From assembly GCA_937929875.1 (NCBI GenBank), contig CALFUP010000175.1, forward strand, positions 1 to 48,023: a stretch of DNA of 48,023 nt. Reading direction: 5' to 3'. This document shows positions 19,346-29,900 of the stretch, in pieces (position 1 is the first letter of the stretch; each line of letters begins with the position of its first letter). The notes under the pieces were generated by a model. The model saw only the letters and a program-made list of their open reading frames with translations, was not told where the DNA came from and did not search any database. The translations under genes and the position numbers were made by a program. The stretch is from an uncultured Cocleimonas sp. (GTDB lineage: Bacteria; Pseudomonadota; Gammaproteobacteria; Thiotrichales; Thiotrichaceae).

Positions 19346-19535
19346 CTATTTTGATTGGCTCATTACTTGTAATAAATTCCCATGGTCTAACTTCCTGCTG
19401 GTAATAAAATGCCTAATAGTGGCTGGTGAGACATTCAAAATACGAGCAATGGAAGCTCTGGAAACGCGCTTATCTAAAAGCTGGATGTGAAGGCTTTTAG
19501 GGTGTCGGTCCCCGGTAGCTGAAGAGAGTCGCCAT
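19346..19535 (-). pseudogene. C-terminal remnant of a serine resolvase/invertase (HTH domain)
   Basis: Reverse-strand translation SSATGDRHPKSLHIQLLDKRVSRASIARILNVSPATIRHFITSRKLDHGNLLQVMSQSK*, a Hin/TnpR-like HTH; no catalytic domain. Confidence 0.6.
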
Positions 19536-19702
19536 TCCTCGTTAGCGTCCTGATAACCTTAACCACATTAATGAACCAAGTAGACCAGTAGTGAATAATG
19601 ATGATGTATCTTGCTTAAGTTCTGCTATGCAAAATTTGACAAGCCAAGCTAAAGCAATCTATTTGAGGTAATATGCAGCAACCATAATCAGCCAGCACTA
19701 AC

Positions 19703-22700
19703 ATGACTGCACTAGAAAACCTACTCGATACCTACCGTGAAGCCTCTCATTCAGAGCGAGAGAAAGGTACTTACTTTGAAGACCTAACCATTGCGTATTT
19801 ACGCAACGAAGCCAGCTACAAAGACCTCTATAGCCAAGTGTGGACGTATGCAGAGTGGGCAAAAGAGCAAGGCTTAGATACACGAGATACCGGCATTGAT
19901 TTGGTAGCCAGGACACAAGGCACTGACGAAATACATGCCATTCAATGCAAGTTCTTTGCAGAAGATTACCGCGTACAGAAAAGCGACATTGATAGCTTCT
20001 TTACTGCCTCTGGCAAAAAGCCATTCAGTCATCGAATTATTGTCACCACGACCAATAATTGGAGTGAACACGCCGATGATGCACTAAGAGACCAGCAGCC
20101 ACCAGCGCAAAAGATCGACCTTAACGACCTCGAAAATAGCCAGATCGATTGGAGCAAGTACCAACCGGATAAACCTGTCGAACTGAAGCCAAGGAAAACA
20201 CTAAGGCCACACCAAGAGAAAGCCCTCAGTAGAGTACAGCAGGGATTGGCAACGGCTGAGCGCGGCAAGCTGATCATGGCGTGTGGAACAGGTAAAACTT
20301 TCACTAGTTTAAAGATCGCCGAGGCTATGGCAGGAGCAGGCAAGCGAGTACTTTTTTTAGTGCCAAGCCTGTCCTTACTATCACAAACACTCACAGAATG
20401 GACACAAGAGACTGGCGTCCCTTTACACAGCTTTGCAGTGTGTTCAGACAGTGATATTGGTAAAAAGCGAAAAAAAGACGATGACGTCGTGCAGACCTTC
20501 GCGCATGAACTGCGCTATCCAGCCACCACCAATGCAGTACGGCTAGCCACCGAAATGACCGCGCGGCACGATAACACTCACATGAGCGTAGTGTTTTCCA
20601 CCTATCACTCTATCGCGGTCATAAGCACGGCACAGCAAGAGCACGGCTTAGCAGAGTTTGACCTGGTGGTCTGTGATGAAGCACACCGAACCACTGGTGC
20701 TACTTTTGCTGATGAAGACGAATCTAAATTTGTAAAAGTCCATGACAGTGATTTTTTAAGCGCCGCCAAACGGCTGTACATGACTGCAACGCCTCGGGTT
20801 TATGCGCCGTCCACCAAGCTCACCGCAGAACAGCAAAGCATTGAACTTTGTTCGATGGATGATAAAAAGCTCTACGGTGAAGAATTGTATGTGATTAGCT
20901 TTTCTGAAGCCGTCAAACGCAAGTTGTTAGTTGATTACAAAGTGATTGTATTGACTGTTGATGAGCTACACATCAGCAAGGCATTACAGAAGCTTCTGGC
21001 AGACGAAGACAACCAACTAAAGGTTGATGATGCCGCTAAGATCGTGGGCTGTTGGAAAGCACTATCAAAGCAGAATGTCACCGAAGATTTAAGCGATGAT
21101 ATGGCCGCAATGAAACGTGCTGTGGCCTTTTGCCAAGTGATTGAGCCGAACAATAAAAGCAAAACTCATAAGGTCAGCTCAAAGAACATCGCGGGCATGT
21201 TTCAGGATGTGGTTGAAGCTTACCAAGAAGCTGAGAAAGACACCGCATTTGATGATGAAACCTCGGTTAGTCTGACTTGTGAAGCGGCACACGTTGATGG
21301 CAGCATGAATGCCAGCGAGAAAGAAGAAAAGCTCAACTGGCTCAAAGCGGAAACACTTGAAAACACGTGTCGCATACTCAGTAACGTGCGCTGCTTATCT
21401 GAAGGTGTGGACGTGCCGGCACTGGATGCCGTGCTATTTCTGACACCGCGTAACTCACAAGTAGACGTGGTGCAATCAGTTGGCCGCGTGATGCGCACAG
21501 TGAAAGACAAGGATGGTAACGACCTTAAAAAGCGGGGTTATATCATCTTGCCTGTGGTGATTCCGGCAGGTGTTGAACCACACGTTGCACTCAACGACAA
21601 CAAGACCTATAAAGTGGTTTGGGAAGTGTTGCAGGCACTGCGTTCACACGACGACCGTTTTGATGCCATGATCAATAAAACGGATCTGGTCGGGCCGGAC
21701 AAGTCGAAAATGGAAGTGGTGGCCATAACCGATAAAGTCGCCAAGAAAACCAAAGCCAAGAGCAAAAAGGATACTGGTAAGGGCAGCTTTGGTATTGGTA
21801 GCAAAAAACCAAAGACACCCAAAACAGATCCTGACCAAGGAGAACTAACGTTAGAAGTAGATGAAGTGCAGCGCGCGGTTTATGCCAAGATCGTGCAGAA
21901 ATGCGGAAACCGCACGCACTGGGAAGACTGGGCGAATGATATAGCCAAGATTGCCCAAACTCACATTGGCCGCATACGGGCGATTCTGGGCACGCCAGAG
22001 AACACCACCGAGATAGCCGCCTTTGAAAAATTCGCCTATGAATTGCGGGACGATCTCAACGACAGCATTAACGATGATGAAATCATTGAAATGCTGGCAC
22101 AGCACCTGATCACCAAACCGGTATTTGACGCACTGTTCAGTGACTACAGCTTTGCTAAACACAATCCGATGTCACTGGCGATGCAGGACTGTTTGGATAC
22201 CTTGCAAGCACACCGGATAGACAAAGAAGCAGACACTCTTGAAGCTTTCTATGAGAGCGTCAAGCTAAGGGCTGAAAACATCGACAGCGCAGCGGGTAAG
22301 CAAAAGATAGTGGTTGAGCTGTACGATAAGTTTTTCCGCAACGCCTTCCCACGTATGACCGAACGACTAGGGATTGTTTACACCCCCGTTGAAGTGGTGG
22401 ACTTCATTATTCACAGCATCAACGACATTCTAAAAAGCGAGTTTGGGCAAACACTCGGCGACAAAAACGTTCATATCATGGACCCGTTCACCGGCACAGC
22501 CACCTTTGTTACCCGACTGCTACAAAGCGAACTGATCACCAAAGAGCAGCTACCGTATAAATACAAGAACGAGATCCATGCTAACGAAATCGTGCTACTG
22601 GCTTACTACATTGCCGCCATCAATATCGAAGCGGTGTATCACGACATTGTGGGTGGTGAGTACCAGCCGTTTGAAGGAATCTGTCTAACCGACACCTTCC

Positions 22701-23131
22701 AGCTTTATGAAAAAGAAGATCTGGTAGACGAAATACTGGACGTAAACAGTGCCCGCCGAAAACGCCAAAAAGCACTCAAAGACATTCGGGTAATTATGGG
22801 GAATCCGCCGTACTCTGCCGGACAAACCAGTGCGAATGACAATAACGCCAACGTGGCGTATCCAACGCTGGATGGAAAGATAAGAGATACCTATGCGGCA
22901 CACTCCAATGCCACCAATAAAAACGCGCTCTATGACTCCTATATCCGTGCTATTCGCTGGGCTAGTGATCGAGTAGGGGACAGTGGCGTGATGGGCTTTG
23001 TGACCAATGCCGGCTTTATTGAGGCCAATACAGCTGATGGACTAAGAAAGTGTCTGGCTGACGAATTCAGCAGTATTTATATTTTCCATTTGCGAGGTAA
23101 TCAACGAACTGCTGGTGAGCTATCACGCTAA
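19703..23131 (+). CDS. Type ISP-like (LlaGI-like) restriction-modification enzyme, N-terminal part: Mrr-like nuclease, SF2 helicase, N6-adenine MTase; ends at an in-frame TAA
   Basis: Nuclease-like GIDLVARTQGTDEIHAIQCKFF, helicase ACGTGKTFTSLKIAE / VVCDEAHRTTG / QSVGRVMRT, MTase IMDPFTGTATF and NPPYSAG. Confidence 0.85.
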   Translation: MTALENLLDTYREASHSEREKGTYFEDLTIAYLRNEASYKDLYSQVWTYAEWAKEQGLDTRDTGIDLVARTQGTDEIHAIQCKFFAEDYRVQKSDIDSFFTASGKKPFSHRIIVTTTNNWSEHADDALRDQQPPAQKIDLNDLENSQIDWSKYQPDKPVELKPRKTLRPHQEKALSRVQQGLATAERGKLIMACGTGKTFTSLKIAEAMAGAGKRVLFLVPSLSLLSQTLTEWTQETGVPLHSFAVCSDSDIGKKRKKDDDVVQTFAHELRYPATTNAVRLATEMTARHDNTHMSVVFSTYHSIAVISTAQQEHGLAEFDLVVCDEAHRTTGATFADEDESKFVKVHDSDFLSAAKRLYMTATPRVYAPSTKLTAEQQSIELCSMDDKKLYGEELYVISFSEAVKRKLLVDYKVIVLTVDELHISKALQKLLADEDNQLKVDDAAKIVGCWKALSKQNVTEDLSDDMAAMKRAVAFCQVIEPNNKSKTHKVSSKNIAGMFQDVVEAYQEAEKDTAFDDETSVSLTCEAAHVDGSMNASEKEEKLNWLKAETLENTCRILSNVRCLSEGVDVPALDAVLFLTPRNSQVDVVQSVGRVMRTVKDKDGNDLKKRGYIILPVVIPAGVEPHVALNDNKTYKVVWEVLQALRSHDDRFDAMINKTDLVGPDKSKMEVVAITDKVAKKTKAKSKKDTGKGSFGIGSKKPKTPKTDPDQGELTLEVDEVQRAVYAKIVQKCGNRTHWEDWANDIAKIAQTHIGRIRAILGTPENTTEIAAFEKFAYELRDDLNDSINDDEIIEMLAQHLITKPVFDALFSDYSFAKHNPMSLAMQDCLDTLQAHRIDKEADTLEAFYESVKLRAENIDSAAGKQKIVVELYDKFFRNAFPRMTERLGIVYTPVEVVDFIIHSINDILKSEFGQTLGDKNVHIMDPFTGTATFVTRLLQSELITKEQLPYKYKNEIHANEIVLLAYYIAAINIEAVYHDIVGGEYQPFEGICLTDTFQLYEKEDLVDEILDVNSARRKRQKALKDIRVIMGNPPYSAGQTSANDNNANVAYPTLDGKIRDTYAAHSNATNKNALYDSYIRAIRWASDRVGDSGVMGFVTNAGFIEANTADGLRKCLADEFSSIYIFHLRGNQRTAGELSR

Positions 23132-23188
23132 GAAGGTGGCAAAATTTTTGGCAGTGGTAGCCGAGCACCGATTGCTATTACCTTATTT

Positions 23189-24676
23189 GTGAAAAACCCT
23201 GAAGCCAGTGAACACGGCAAAATCTACCTGCATGATATTGGTGACTACCTGAGCCAAAACGATAAGCTGGAACGGATTAGTGAGTTCGCCAGTATTGATG
23301 GTATTACAGCTACGGATGGATGGAAAACTATTGTTCCTGATACCTACAACGACTGGGTAGGGCAGCGGGATGATAGCTTTTATGAGTTTATGAGCTTGGG
23401 GGATAAGAAGGATAAAACAGCTGTGACGGTGTTTGAGAATTACTCATGTGGTGTACAAACAAACAGGGACGCTTGGATATATAACTCATCAAAAGAGATT
23501 CTCACTACAAAAATGAAAAGCTTTATTTCATTTTACAACAGTGAGCTAGTTAGGTATGAAAAAAGTAAGGAAGCCGAACCAAACCTAAACATAAAAGGGT
23601 TTCTTAACACAGACGAGAGAAAAATAAAGTGGTCGAGTAGCCTAGTGCCAAAACTTGCAAAGGGAATTGCAGCAACTTTTACCCACAAGAAACTTACAAA
23701 AAGCCTATATCGCCCCTTTAGTAAACAATGGATGTATTTCGATGCTGTATTCAATCATCGCCCCTATCAAATGCCACAAATATTCCCTGATGCGAGTGTA
23801 GAAAATAGGGTTATCTGTCTAACAATCACGGGAAAAAAAGACTTCACGGTCATAATCACAGAAGAATTACCTGATCTTCACTTGATAGGGGATGCTCAAT
23901 GCTTTCCCCTAAAACTCTACGAACCAATGCAAGAAGTCGAGCAACACAGCACTGGCTTAACACCACAAACAGACCTCTTTAGCAACCAAGCCACCGGCGT
24001 TACCAGTGACCTATTTGAACAGGCAGCCAACGCACTCGGCTATACCAGCCGTGACGGCATCATAGACGCAGGCTTAGCACACTTCCAAGAAGCCTATCCA
24101 GACGAAACCTTCAGCAAGGAAGATTTGTTCTATTACATTTATGGATTGCTGCACTCGGAAGACTACAAAAGCCGCTATGCTGCCAACCTGACCAAAGAGC
24201 TACCGCGCATACCAGCGGTAAAACAGGCTGCCGACTTCTGGGCATTTAGCAAAGCTGGACGTGAATTGGCAGAGCTACATATCAACTATGAAACACAACC
24301 CAAACACGCGGTGACGCTGGACTGTGTCAAGCGTAATTTTGACGCTCTGACGGATGCAGATTTCTATGTCACTAAAATGAAGTTTGCCAAGAAAGGGGAT
24401 AAAAGCGTGGTGGTGTATAACCCGTCGATCACGATCCGTGATATTCCGCTTGAGGCTTATGAGTACGTAGTGAATGGTAAACCTGCCCTGGAGTGGGTCA
24501 TGGAACGCCAGAGTGTGACCACACATAAAGCCAGCGGCATTGTGAACGATGCGAATGACTGGGCGATTGAGACGATGGGTAATGCTAAATATCCGTTGGA
24601 GTTGTTTCAGCGGGTGGTGGCGGTGAGTTTGCGGACGGTTGAGATTGTGAAGGGGCTGCCTGAGTTGGATATTTAA
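23189..24676 (+). CDS. Type ISP-like restriction-modification enzyme, C-terminal part (rest of MTase and target-recognition region), same frame as upstream ORF
   Basis: Frame is continuous with 19703 ORF ((23189-19703)/3 = 1162); sequence across the stop reads GELSR*EGGKIFGSGSRAPIAITLFVKNPEA. Confidence 0.85.
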   Translation: MKNPEASEHGKIYLHDIGDYLSQNDKLERISEFASIDGITATDGWKTIVPDTYNDWVGQRDDSFYEFMSLGDKKDKTAVTVFENYSCGVQTNRDAWIYNSSKEILTTKMKSFISFYNSELVRYEKSKEAEPNLNIKGFLNTDERKIKWSSSLVPKLAKGIAATFTHKKLTKSLYRPFSKQWMYFDAVFNHRPYQMPQIFPDASVENRVICLTITGKKDFTVIITEELPDLHLIGDAQCFPLKLYEPMQEVEQHSTGLTPQTDLFSNQATGVTSDLFEQAANALGYTSRDGIIDAGLAHFQEAYPDETFSKEDLFYYIYGLLHSEDYKSRYAANLTKELPRIPAVKQAADFWAFSKAGRELAELHINYETQPKHAVTLDCVKRNFDALTDADFYVTKMKFAKKGDKSVVVYNPSITIRDIPLEAYEYVVNGKPALEWVMERQSVTTHKASGIVNDANDWAIETMGNAKYPLELFQRVVAVSLRTVEIVKGLPELDI

Positions 24677-24831
24677 CATGTTCAAACCACCGATTGCCTG
24701 CTTGATATGTTTTAGTTTGTACTTCCTTAAGTTCAAGGTTGGTTGTTAGAACGTGTTTTGAGAAATTCGCTATGAAAAGGAATGTGAAGCTTAGCTATCT
24801 ATACGGCGCTAAGAGTATATAAGGAAAAAGA

Positions 24832-27800
24832 ATGGATATAAAATACTGGGAAGGTGGCTTACAAATACAAGAAGTAGAAGCCATTGAAAAAATAAAAAAG
24901 GCATTTACCGAGCCAGATAAACCTAAAAGTCAAAATAATCAGTCATCGCATGGCTCTTCATTAGCAGATCAACTGGCGGCTACAGGGCTTGTGAGTAGTG
25001 TTTCAACTGATCCTATGCTTTCTTGGAAAGGTTATGCGGGTTTCCGTTTTGTTGATGCAAGAGGGAGTGAAGGAGAGTTTGACTTATTAATCGTGACACA
25101 TTGCATTATCCTCATCATTGAGCTCAAAGATTGGAATCATGGGAAGGTAGAATCACGTGATGATAAATGGTTCAAAAATAATCGGGATATGGGGCGTTCT
25201 CCCGTAAGTGTCACTCGAAATAAGCAGTTTTTAATACAAAATAAACTTAGGCCGCATAGTAAGAAATTTAGCAGTCGTGGTTATGCGCCACAAGTACACT
25301 TTTGCGTTGTAATGTGTGGAAATGCTGATTTAAGTGGATTAACTTCTGAAGATAAAAAATTCACATTAAAACTAAACGACTTTCTAAAGTTAAAAAATGA
25401 AGGTGTCTTCAATCAGAGATTTAGACCACACCCAAATTCTAAGACACTTCTGAAAGACGTAAGTCTTTTAGATCAGCTATTTTTTGATAAAGAACGTTTG
25501 ATACAGCCTAAGCACATTATTGTTAATGGTTACAAAGCAAAAGACCTCATCTTTCCTCACCCATCCGAGGTATATAAAGAATATCAGGCAATTTCTGACT
25601 CAAAAGATCAAGCATTATTGAGGGTCTGGGATTTCAGTAAATTGACAAAAAGAGAGGCCCAAACCCCGGAAGGGAGGTTTGTGATTGTCTCCAGAGAAAA
25701 AGAGGTGCTGAAGTATATTAAAGATCACCAGTATGATCTCTATAAGAATTGTTTACGCTCATTAACGAGCATCCAAAAGGATGAAGTCACAAGGCAGTAT
25801 TGTGAACTCTACGAGCTGCCCCCAGGCCATGCGCGTTTCAATGAGTTTATCGGGAAACATGGCGAATTATTTACGGAAAAAGATCGCTTAAGTTTGGTTA
25901 AGCTACTTGTAGCGAAGTTTGCTGATTTACATGAAATTAAAATAGCTCACCGAGATTTAGGAGATCACAGTATTTGGATTGATCCCGGAAAGCAAATAGC
26001 GCTCTCCAACTTTATTTCGGCTTACCATCAACCTTTAGGGACTATTGGTGATTTTCGTGAACAACTATCTGTCAGCGAAGGAAACGTTCCAGCTGGAATG
26101 CCTGTCAGTAAAACAACCACTCCATTCCAGGTAGACATTTACAGCCTTGGTTTGCTTGCTTGGCATATTATTAAGGCTAGACGGATTTATCCCAAAAGTC
26201 TGGAAATGGTACCTAGTGAAATAAATGAATCTGATTCATGGTATGCACCAGTAGTCGCCAAGGCTATAGATGGGAATAGTTTCAACTATGCGAAGGAATT
26301 TTTCGATGCACTAAAAGAGTCTGAGCCAGCTAACGAAGACAACTATGATTTTGATTTTGAAGAGCTCTCTGAGTTTAACCGTGCAATCAACCATTCGAGA
26401 CATTATCGTGAGGATGGAGATTTCATAGTAGAAACAGGCACTAATGAAATCTATAAATCAAATGGTTTTTTGGTTAAAGCATGGCTTAATATTAGTCCAT
26501 CAGAGGATCATCCCGGTTTAGCCCGCAAAGTCTTAAATTATTGCCAACAGGTGAGTAAATTACAATCTCTAGCACCTCCTTATTTACCTGCTATTCATGA
26601 CTACGGTCTTGCAACTAAATCCTCAAGTCTTTATGCAATCACAGAATTTATTGATGGATGGAATTGGAACGAAGTAGATGGTAGTCATGAGCAAAAATAT
26701 GAAGTCATTCATAAGTTAGTTTCTGCAGTAGAGCATCTACACGGAATAGGGTTGGTTCATGGTGATCTACACCCAGAGAATGTAAAAGTTGCTGCAAATG
26801 ATGGGGAGATGCATGTATATCTCTTGGATATCCCTGATTTTAGCACTAACTCTAGGCAATCTTTTAATCATCGTTATAGTCCAGAAGCGATTGATGGGTG
26901 TACCGTCTACGAGCGGGATATTTTCGCAGTCATGCGCATGAGTTGTGAGCTTTTAGGTATTGAATGGGGAAGGGAGCCTGAAATTGCGCCCGCGCTCGAA
27001 GAAGCTGTCCTTCTTGAGCTTGAAGATCATGAGTATGGGTTTAAGGATTTGACTCGATTCAAGGATGCAATTGAGAAAAGTCAGTCGGGAGATAAGGATG
27101 AAATTGATCTAATTGAAATTTCAGTGAGAGGAGATTTCGAGCCGATTACAATATATCCAGATAATGGATCGCTCTATGTGTCTTTTGAGAAAGACAGGGT
27201 GAAGCCATCACAGTCAAGAATAACCTTTAAGGGGATTGGCGGGCAAATATCTCTGATTTATTCATCAACCGAAGCTCAATTTATTATTGGCTTTCCACCT
27301 AAGGTTCGTTCTTCAGTTAGCTTTAGGGATATAGATAATAGTCAGCTGGAGTTGGCTTTTGGAGTGACTGTTAAAAGTAGTCACGTATTTCAACTAGGGA
27401 TGCTTTCACAAAAAGTTAAGGAGCATCATGAGTTTAAGAGGGCAATTGAATCTGTATTGCAGGACACAACAACAGGAGCTGATACTAGTGAAGTCAAGGC
27501 TCAGGTCGATCTGTTAAGTGTAACGGAGGAAGAGCCTACCCAGGCAACTGTTACAGTAGCAAATGAAGAAATACAAGCCGAAATTGATGTTCCAGAATCA
27601 ATCATTAGCTTAAAGAAACAAAAGTCAAATCAGATATCCATATCGCAGCTGTGGCAAGCTGTTCTAGATACAGAGACGGAGTCTCATCCATTTGTAATGA
27701 TACAAGGTGAGGTTCAGAAGGCTGACAATAGTCATGATGAGCTAATTATTAACTATAGTTCCGAGTTTAACGTTCTTGATAAATTTAACTCAAGTGATGA

Positions 27801-29889
27801 TATCGAGGCAGTTAAGGTTGAGGATGAAAAAGATATTCGTTTAGGCAAAGTTGTTTTGAAATTGTCTGGTCTAAATCAGGTAAGGCTAACCAAACTGACA
27901 TATCGCGCATATAAACTTGAAGAAGATGACATTATCTATTTCCGTAGTAGGCAAGATCGTGCCTCATACCAAAAAAGAAGAAATGCGCTTGAAAGGTTGC
28001 TAAATAGGGAGGGAGTAGTTAGTAACTTAATAGATTATTTCGACTCTAATAATGAAGGTAGCAAGGCAATTAATTACCCTGTTGAAGTCTCCAGTGACGA
28101 CTTCAGTCGTTACGATAGAACAGATGATCATGGAAACAAGATTAGCCTAAATACTCAGCAGAGAGAGGCCTTTCAGAAAATTTTACAGAATGGTCCTCTC
28201 TCCCTGTTGCAGGGGCCTCCTGGAACCGGTAAAACAGAATTCATAGCTGCTTTCGTACATTATCTAATTGAGAAGCAGGACGTGAAGAAAATTCTTCTAG
28301 TAAGCCAATCACATGAAGCGGTCAATACGGCAGCAGAACGTATCCGTAAGCATTGTAAGAATCTTGAGACCCCACTTGAGGTCGTTCGCTTTAGTAATCG
28401 CGAAGGTGCCGTGTCCAAAGGCTTGAAGGATGTTTATTCACGTGCAATCGTTACCGAAAAAAGAGAGCTTTTCAGAGCTGAGATTGGTTATAGGGTTAAG
28501 GCTTTAAGTCAAGTGCTTGGATTGCAGCCAGAGTATCTTGCTGCTCTAATCAGGGCCGAATTTAAACTATTCCGTCTTATTGACCAGTACGATTCGTTCC
28601 AAGTAACGGACTCTTCTGTTACGGATGAAGAAAAGCTCTCCGTTAAGACGTCGGTAGCTGAGCTAGAGAAGTCAATAAGAAGTGTTTTAGCTGAGAAATA
28701 TGATATCCATGATTTGGCAATTGAAGCTCTCCCTTCTGTAAAAAGCCGCGTTATGGGTCAATTAGACAGGGATTATAATATCCGGCCTAATGAGTCGAAA
28801 CGAGCCAGAGCCCTCGTTAAAATTTCTGTAAACATGCTTGAAGTTCTAGAGACCGATAGGGTCAATTATGATGAGTTTTTAGCTCGTTCGAGGCAATTAG
28901 TTACAGGGACTTGTGTTGGTATCGGTCAGTGGCATATTGGTGTTGCAGAAAACCAGTATGATTGGGTCATCATTGATGAAGCTGCCCGTTCTATAGCTAG
29001 TGAGTTAGCAATAGCAATGCAATCTGCTAAAAGAGTTTTACTGGTAGGTGACCATAAGCAATTACCGCCTCTTTATACTGAAGCTCATAAGAAGGCACTT
29101 GCAAGAAAACTTGGTATTACTGGTGATAATAGTGAATTGGAGGAGTTATTACAGAGTGATTTTGCTCAAGCATTTGAGTCTGGCTATGGAGAGAAGGCAG
29201 GAGCAAAGCTTCTAACACAGTATCGTATGGCAGAACCCATTGGCAATTTAGTTTCATCTGCTTTCTATGATGAAGAATTGTTAACGGGGAAGCGAGTTAT
29301 TCCAGATATCTACGCTAAGGTACCTGAGTCGCTTAAAAGCACAGTGACTTGGATTGACACCTCTTCAAGACCAGGTGCTTTCCACCAGAAGCCTCCAAAA
29401 GGTTCAAGTATTAATAATCGTTGTGAGGCTGACTTAATAATCAATCTATTACGTGAAATTTCACAATGTGCTGACTTTGTATCAGAACTTTTTAATATAG
29501 TTAAAGAGAATGAACCCGCAATAGGTATCATTTGTATGTATGCGGAACAAAAGAAGCTGTTAGTTAAAAGGTTTAGAGAAGAAATATGGCAAGATAACTT
29601 TGAATCTCTGGTTAATATTGGCACCGTCGATAGTTATCAAGGTAAAGAGAATAGAATCATTATACTTTCAGTCACTCGAAATATTAGTAGTCTCTCCCCG
29701 GGGTTTTTGAAATCGCCGAATAGAATAAACGTGGCTATTTCAAGAGCAATGGACAAACTTGTTATTGTTGGGTCAGCAGATATGTGGAGAGCTCAAAACA
29801 GCAACTTACCATTGGGCGGAGTACTTAGTTTTATTGAAGAAAGGGTCACTCATCCCGAGTACCAGATAATCACCAAAGATAAGGTTTAA
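24832..29889 (+). CDS. NERD nuclease / kinase-like (two copies) / SF1 UPF1-DNA2-type (COG1112-like) helicase fusion; candidate defence effector
   Basis: NERD motif GEFDLLIV...IIELKDW; kinase loops HRDLGDHSIWID and HGDLHPENV..LLDIPD; helicase LLQGPPGTGKTEFIAAF, WVIIDEAAR, LVGDHKQLPPL, TQYRMAEPIG, VDSYQGKENRIIILS, NVAISRA. Confidence 0.9.
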   Translation: MDIKYWEGGLQIQEVEAIEKIKKAFTEPDKPKSQNNQSSHGSSLADQLAATGLVSSVSTDPMLSWKGYAGFRFVDARGSEGEFDLLIVTHCIILIIELKDWNHGKVESRDDKWFKNNRDMGRSPVSVTRNKQFLIQNKLRPHSKKFSSRGYAPQVHFCVVMCGNADLSGLTSEDKKFTLKLNDFLKLKNEGVFNQRFRPHPNSKTLLKDVSLLDQLFFDKERLIQPKHIIVNGYKAKDLIFPHPSEVYKEYQAISDSKDQALLRVWDFSKLTKREAQTPEGRFVIVSREKEVLKYIKDHQYDLYKNCLRSLTSIQKDEVTRQYCELYELPPGHARFNEFIGKHGELFTEKDRLSLVKLLVAKFADLHEIKIAHRDLGDHSIWIDPGKQIALSNFISAYHQPLGTIGDFREQLSVSEGNVPAGMPVSKTTTPFQVDIYSLGLLAWHIIKARRIYPKSLEMVPSEINESDSWYAPVVAKAIDGNSFNYAKEFFDALKESEPANEDNYDFDFEELSEFNRAINHSRHYREDGDFIVETGTNEIYKSNGFLVKAWLNISPSEDHPGLARKVLNYCQQVSKLQSLAPPYLPAIHDYGLATKSSSLYAITEFIDGWNWNEVDGSHEQKYEVIHKLVSAVEHLHGIGLVHGDLHPENVKVAANDGEMHVYLLDIPDFSTNSRQSFNHRYSPEAIDGCTVYERDIFAVMRMSCELLGIEWGREPEIAPALEEAVLLELEDHEYGFKDLTRFKDAIEKSQSGDKDEIDLIEISVRGDFEPITIYPDNGSLYVSFEKDRVKPSQSRITFKGIGGQISLIYSSTEAQFIIGFPPKVRSSVSFRDIDNSQLELAFGVTVKSSHVFQLGMLSQKVKEHHEFKRAIESVLQDTTTGADTSEVKAQVDLLSVTEEEPTQATVTVANEEIQAEIDVPESIISLKKQKSNQISISQLWQAVLDTETESHPFVMIQGEVQKADNSHDELIINYSSEFNVLDKFNSSDDIEAVKVEDEKDIRLGKVVLKLSGLNQVRLTKLTYRAYKLEEDDIIYFRSRQDRASYQKRRNALERLLNREGVVSNLIDYFDSNNEGSKAINYPVEVSSDDFSRYDRTDDHGNKISLNTQQREAFQKILQNGPLSLLQGPPGTGKTEFIAAFVHYLIEKQDVKKILLVSQSHEAVNTAAERIRKHCKNLETPLEVVRFSNREGAVSKGLKDVYSRAIVTEKRELFRAEIGYRVKALSQVLGLQPEYLAALIRAEFKLFRLIDQYDSFQVTDSSVTDEEKLSVKTSVAELEKSIRSVLAEKYDIHDLAIEALPSVKSRVMGQLDRDYNIRPNESKRARALVKISVNMLEVLETDRVNYDEFLARSRQLVTGTCVGIGQWHIGVAENQYDWVIIDEAARSIASELAIAMQSAKRVLLVGDHKQLPPLYTEAHKKALARKLGITGDNSELEELLQSDFAQAFESGYGEKAGAKLLTQYRMAEPIGNLVSSAFYDEELLTGKRVIPDIYAKVPESLKSTVTWIDTSSRPGAFHQKPPKGSSINNRCEADLIINLLREISQCADFVSELFNIVKENEPAIGIICMYAEQKKLLVKRFREEIWQDNFESLVNIGTVDSYQGKENRIIILSVTRNISSLSPGFLKSPNRINVAISRAMDKLVIVGSADMWRAQNSNLPLGGVLSFIEERVTHPEYQIITKDKV

Positions 29890-29900
29890 GGAGTGTAGTA

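Noticed and set aside
20029-22903. Several antisense ORFs inside the Type ISP gene
   Set aside because: Shadow ORFs opposite a clear helicase/methyltransferase coding frame.
23132-23188. Stop at 23129 as programmed recoding (stop readthrough)
   Set aside because: No evident recoding signal beyond TAA followed by G; nonsense mutation or sequencing error is simpler.
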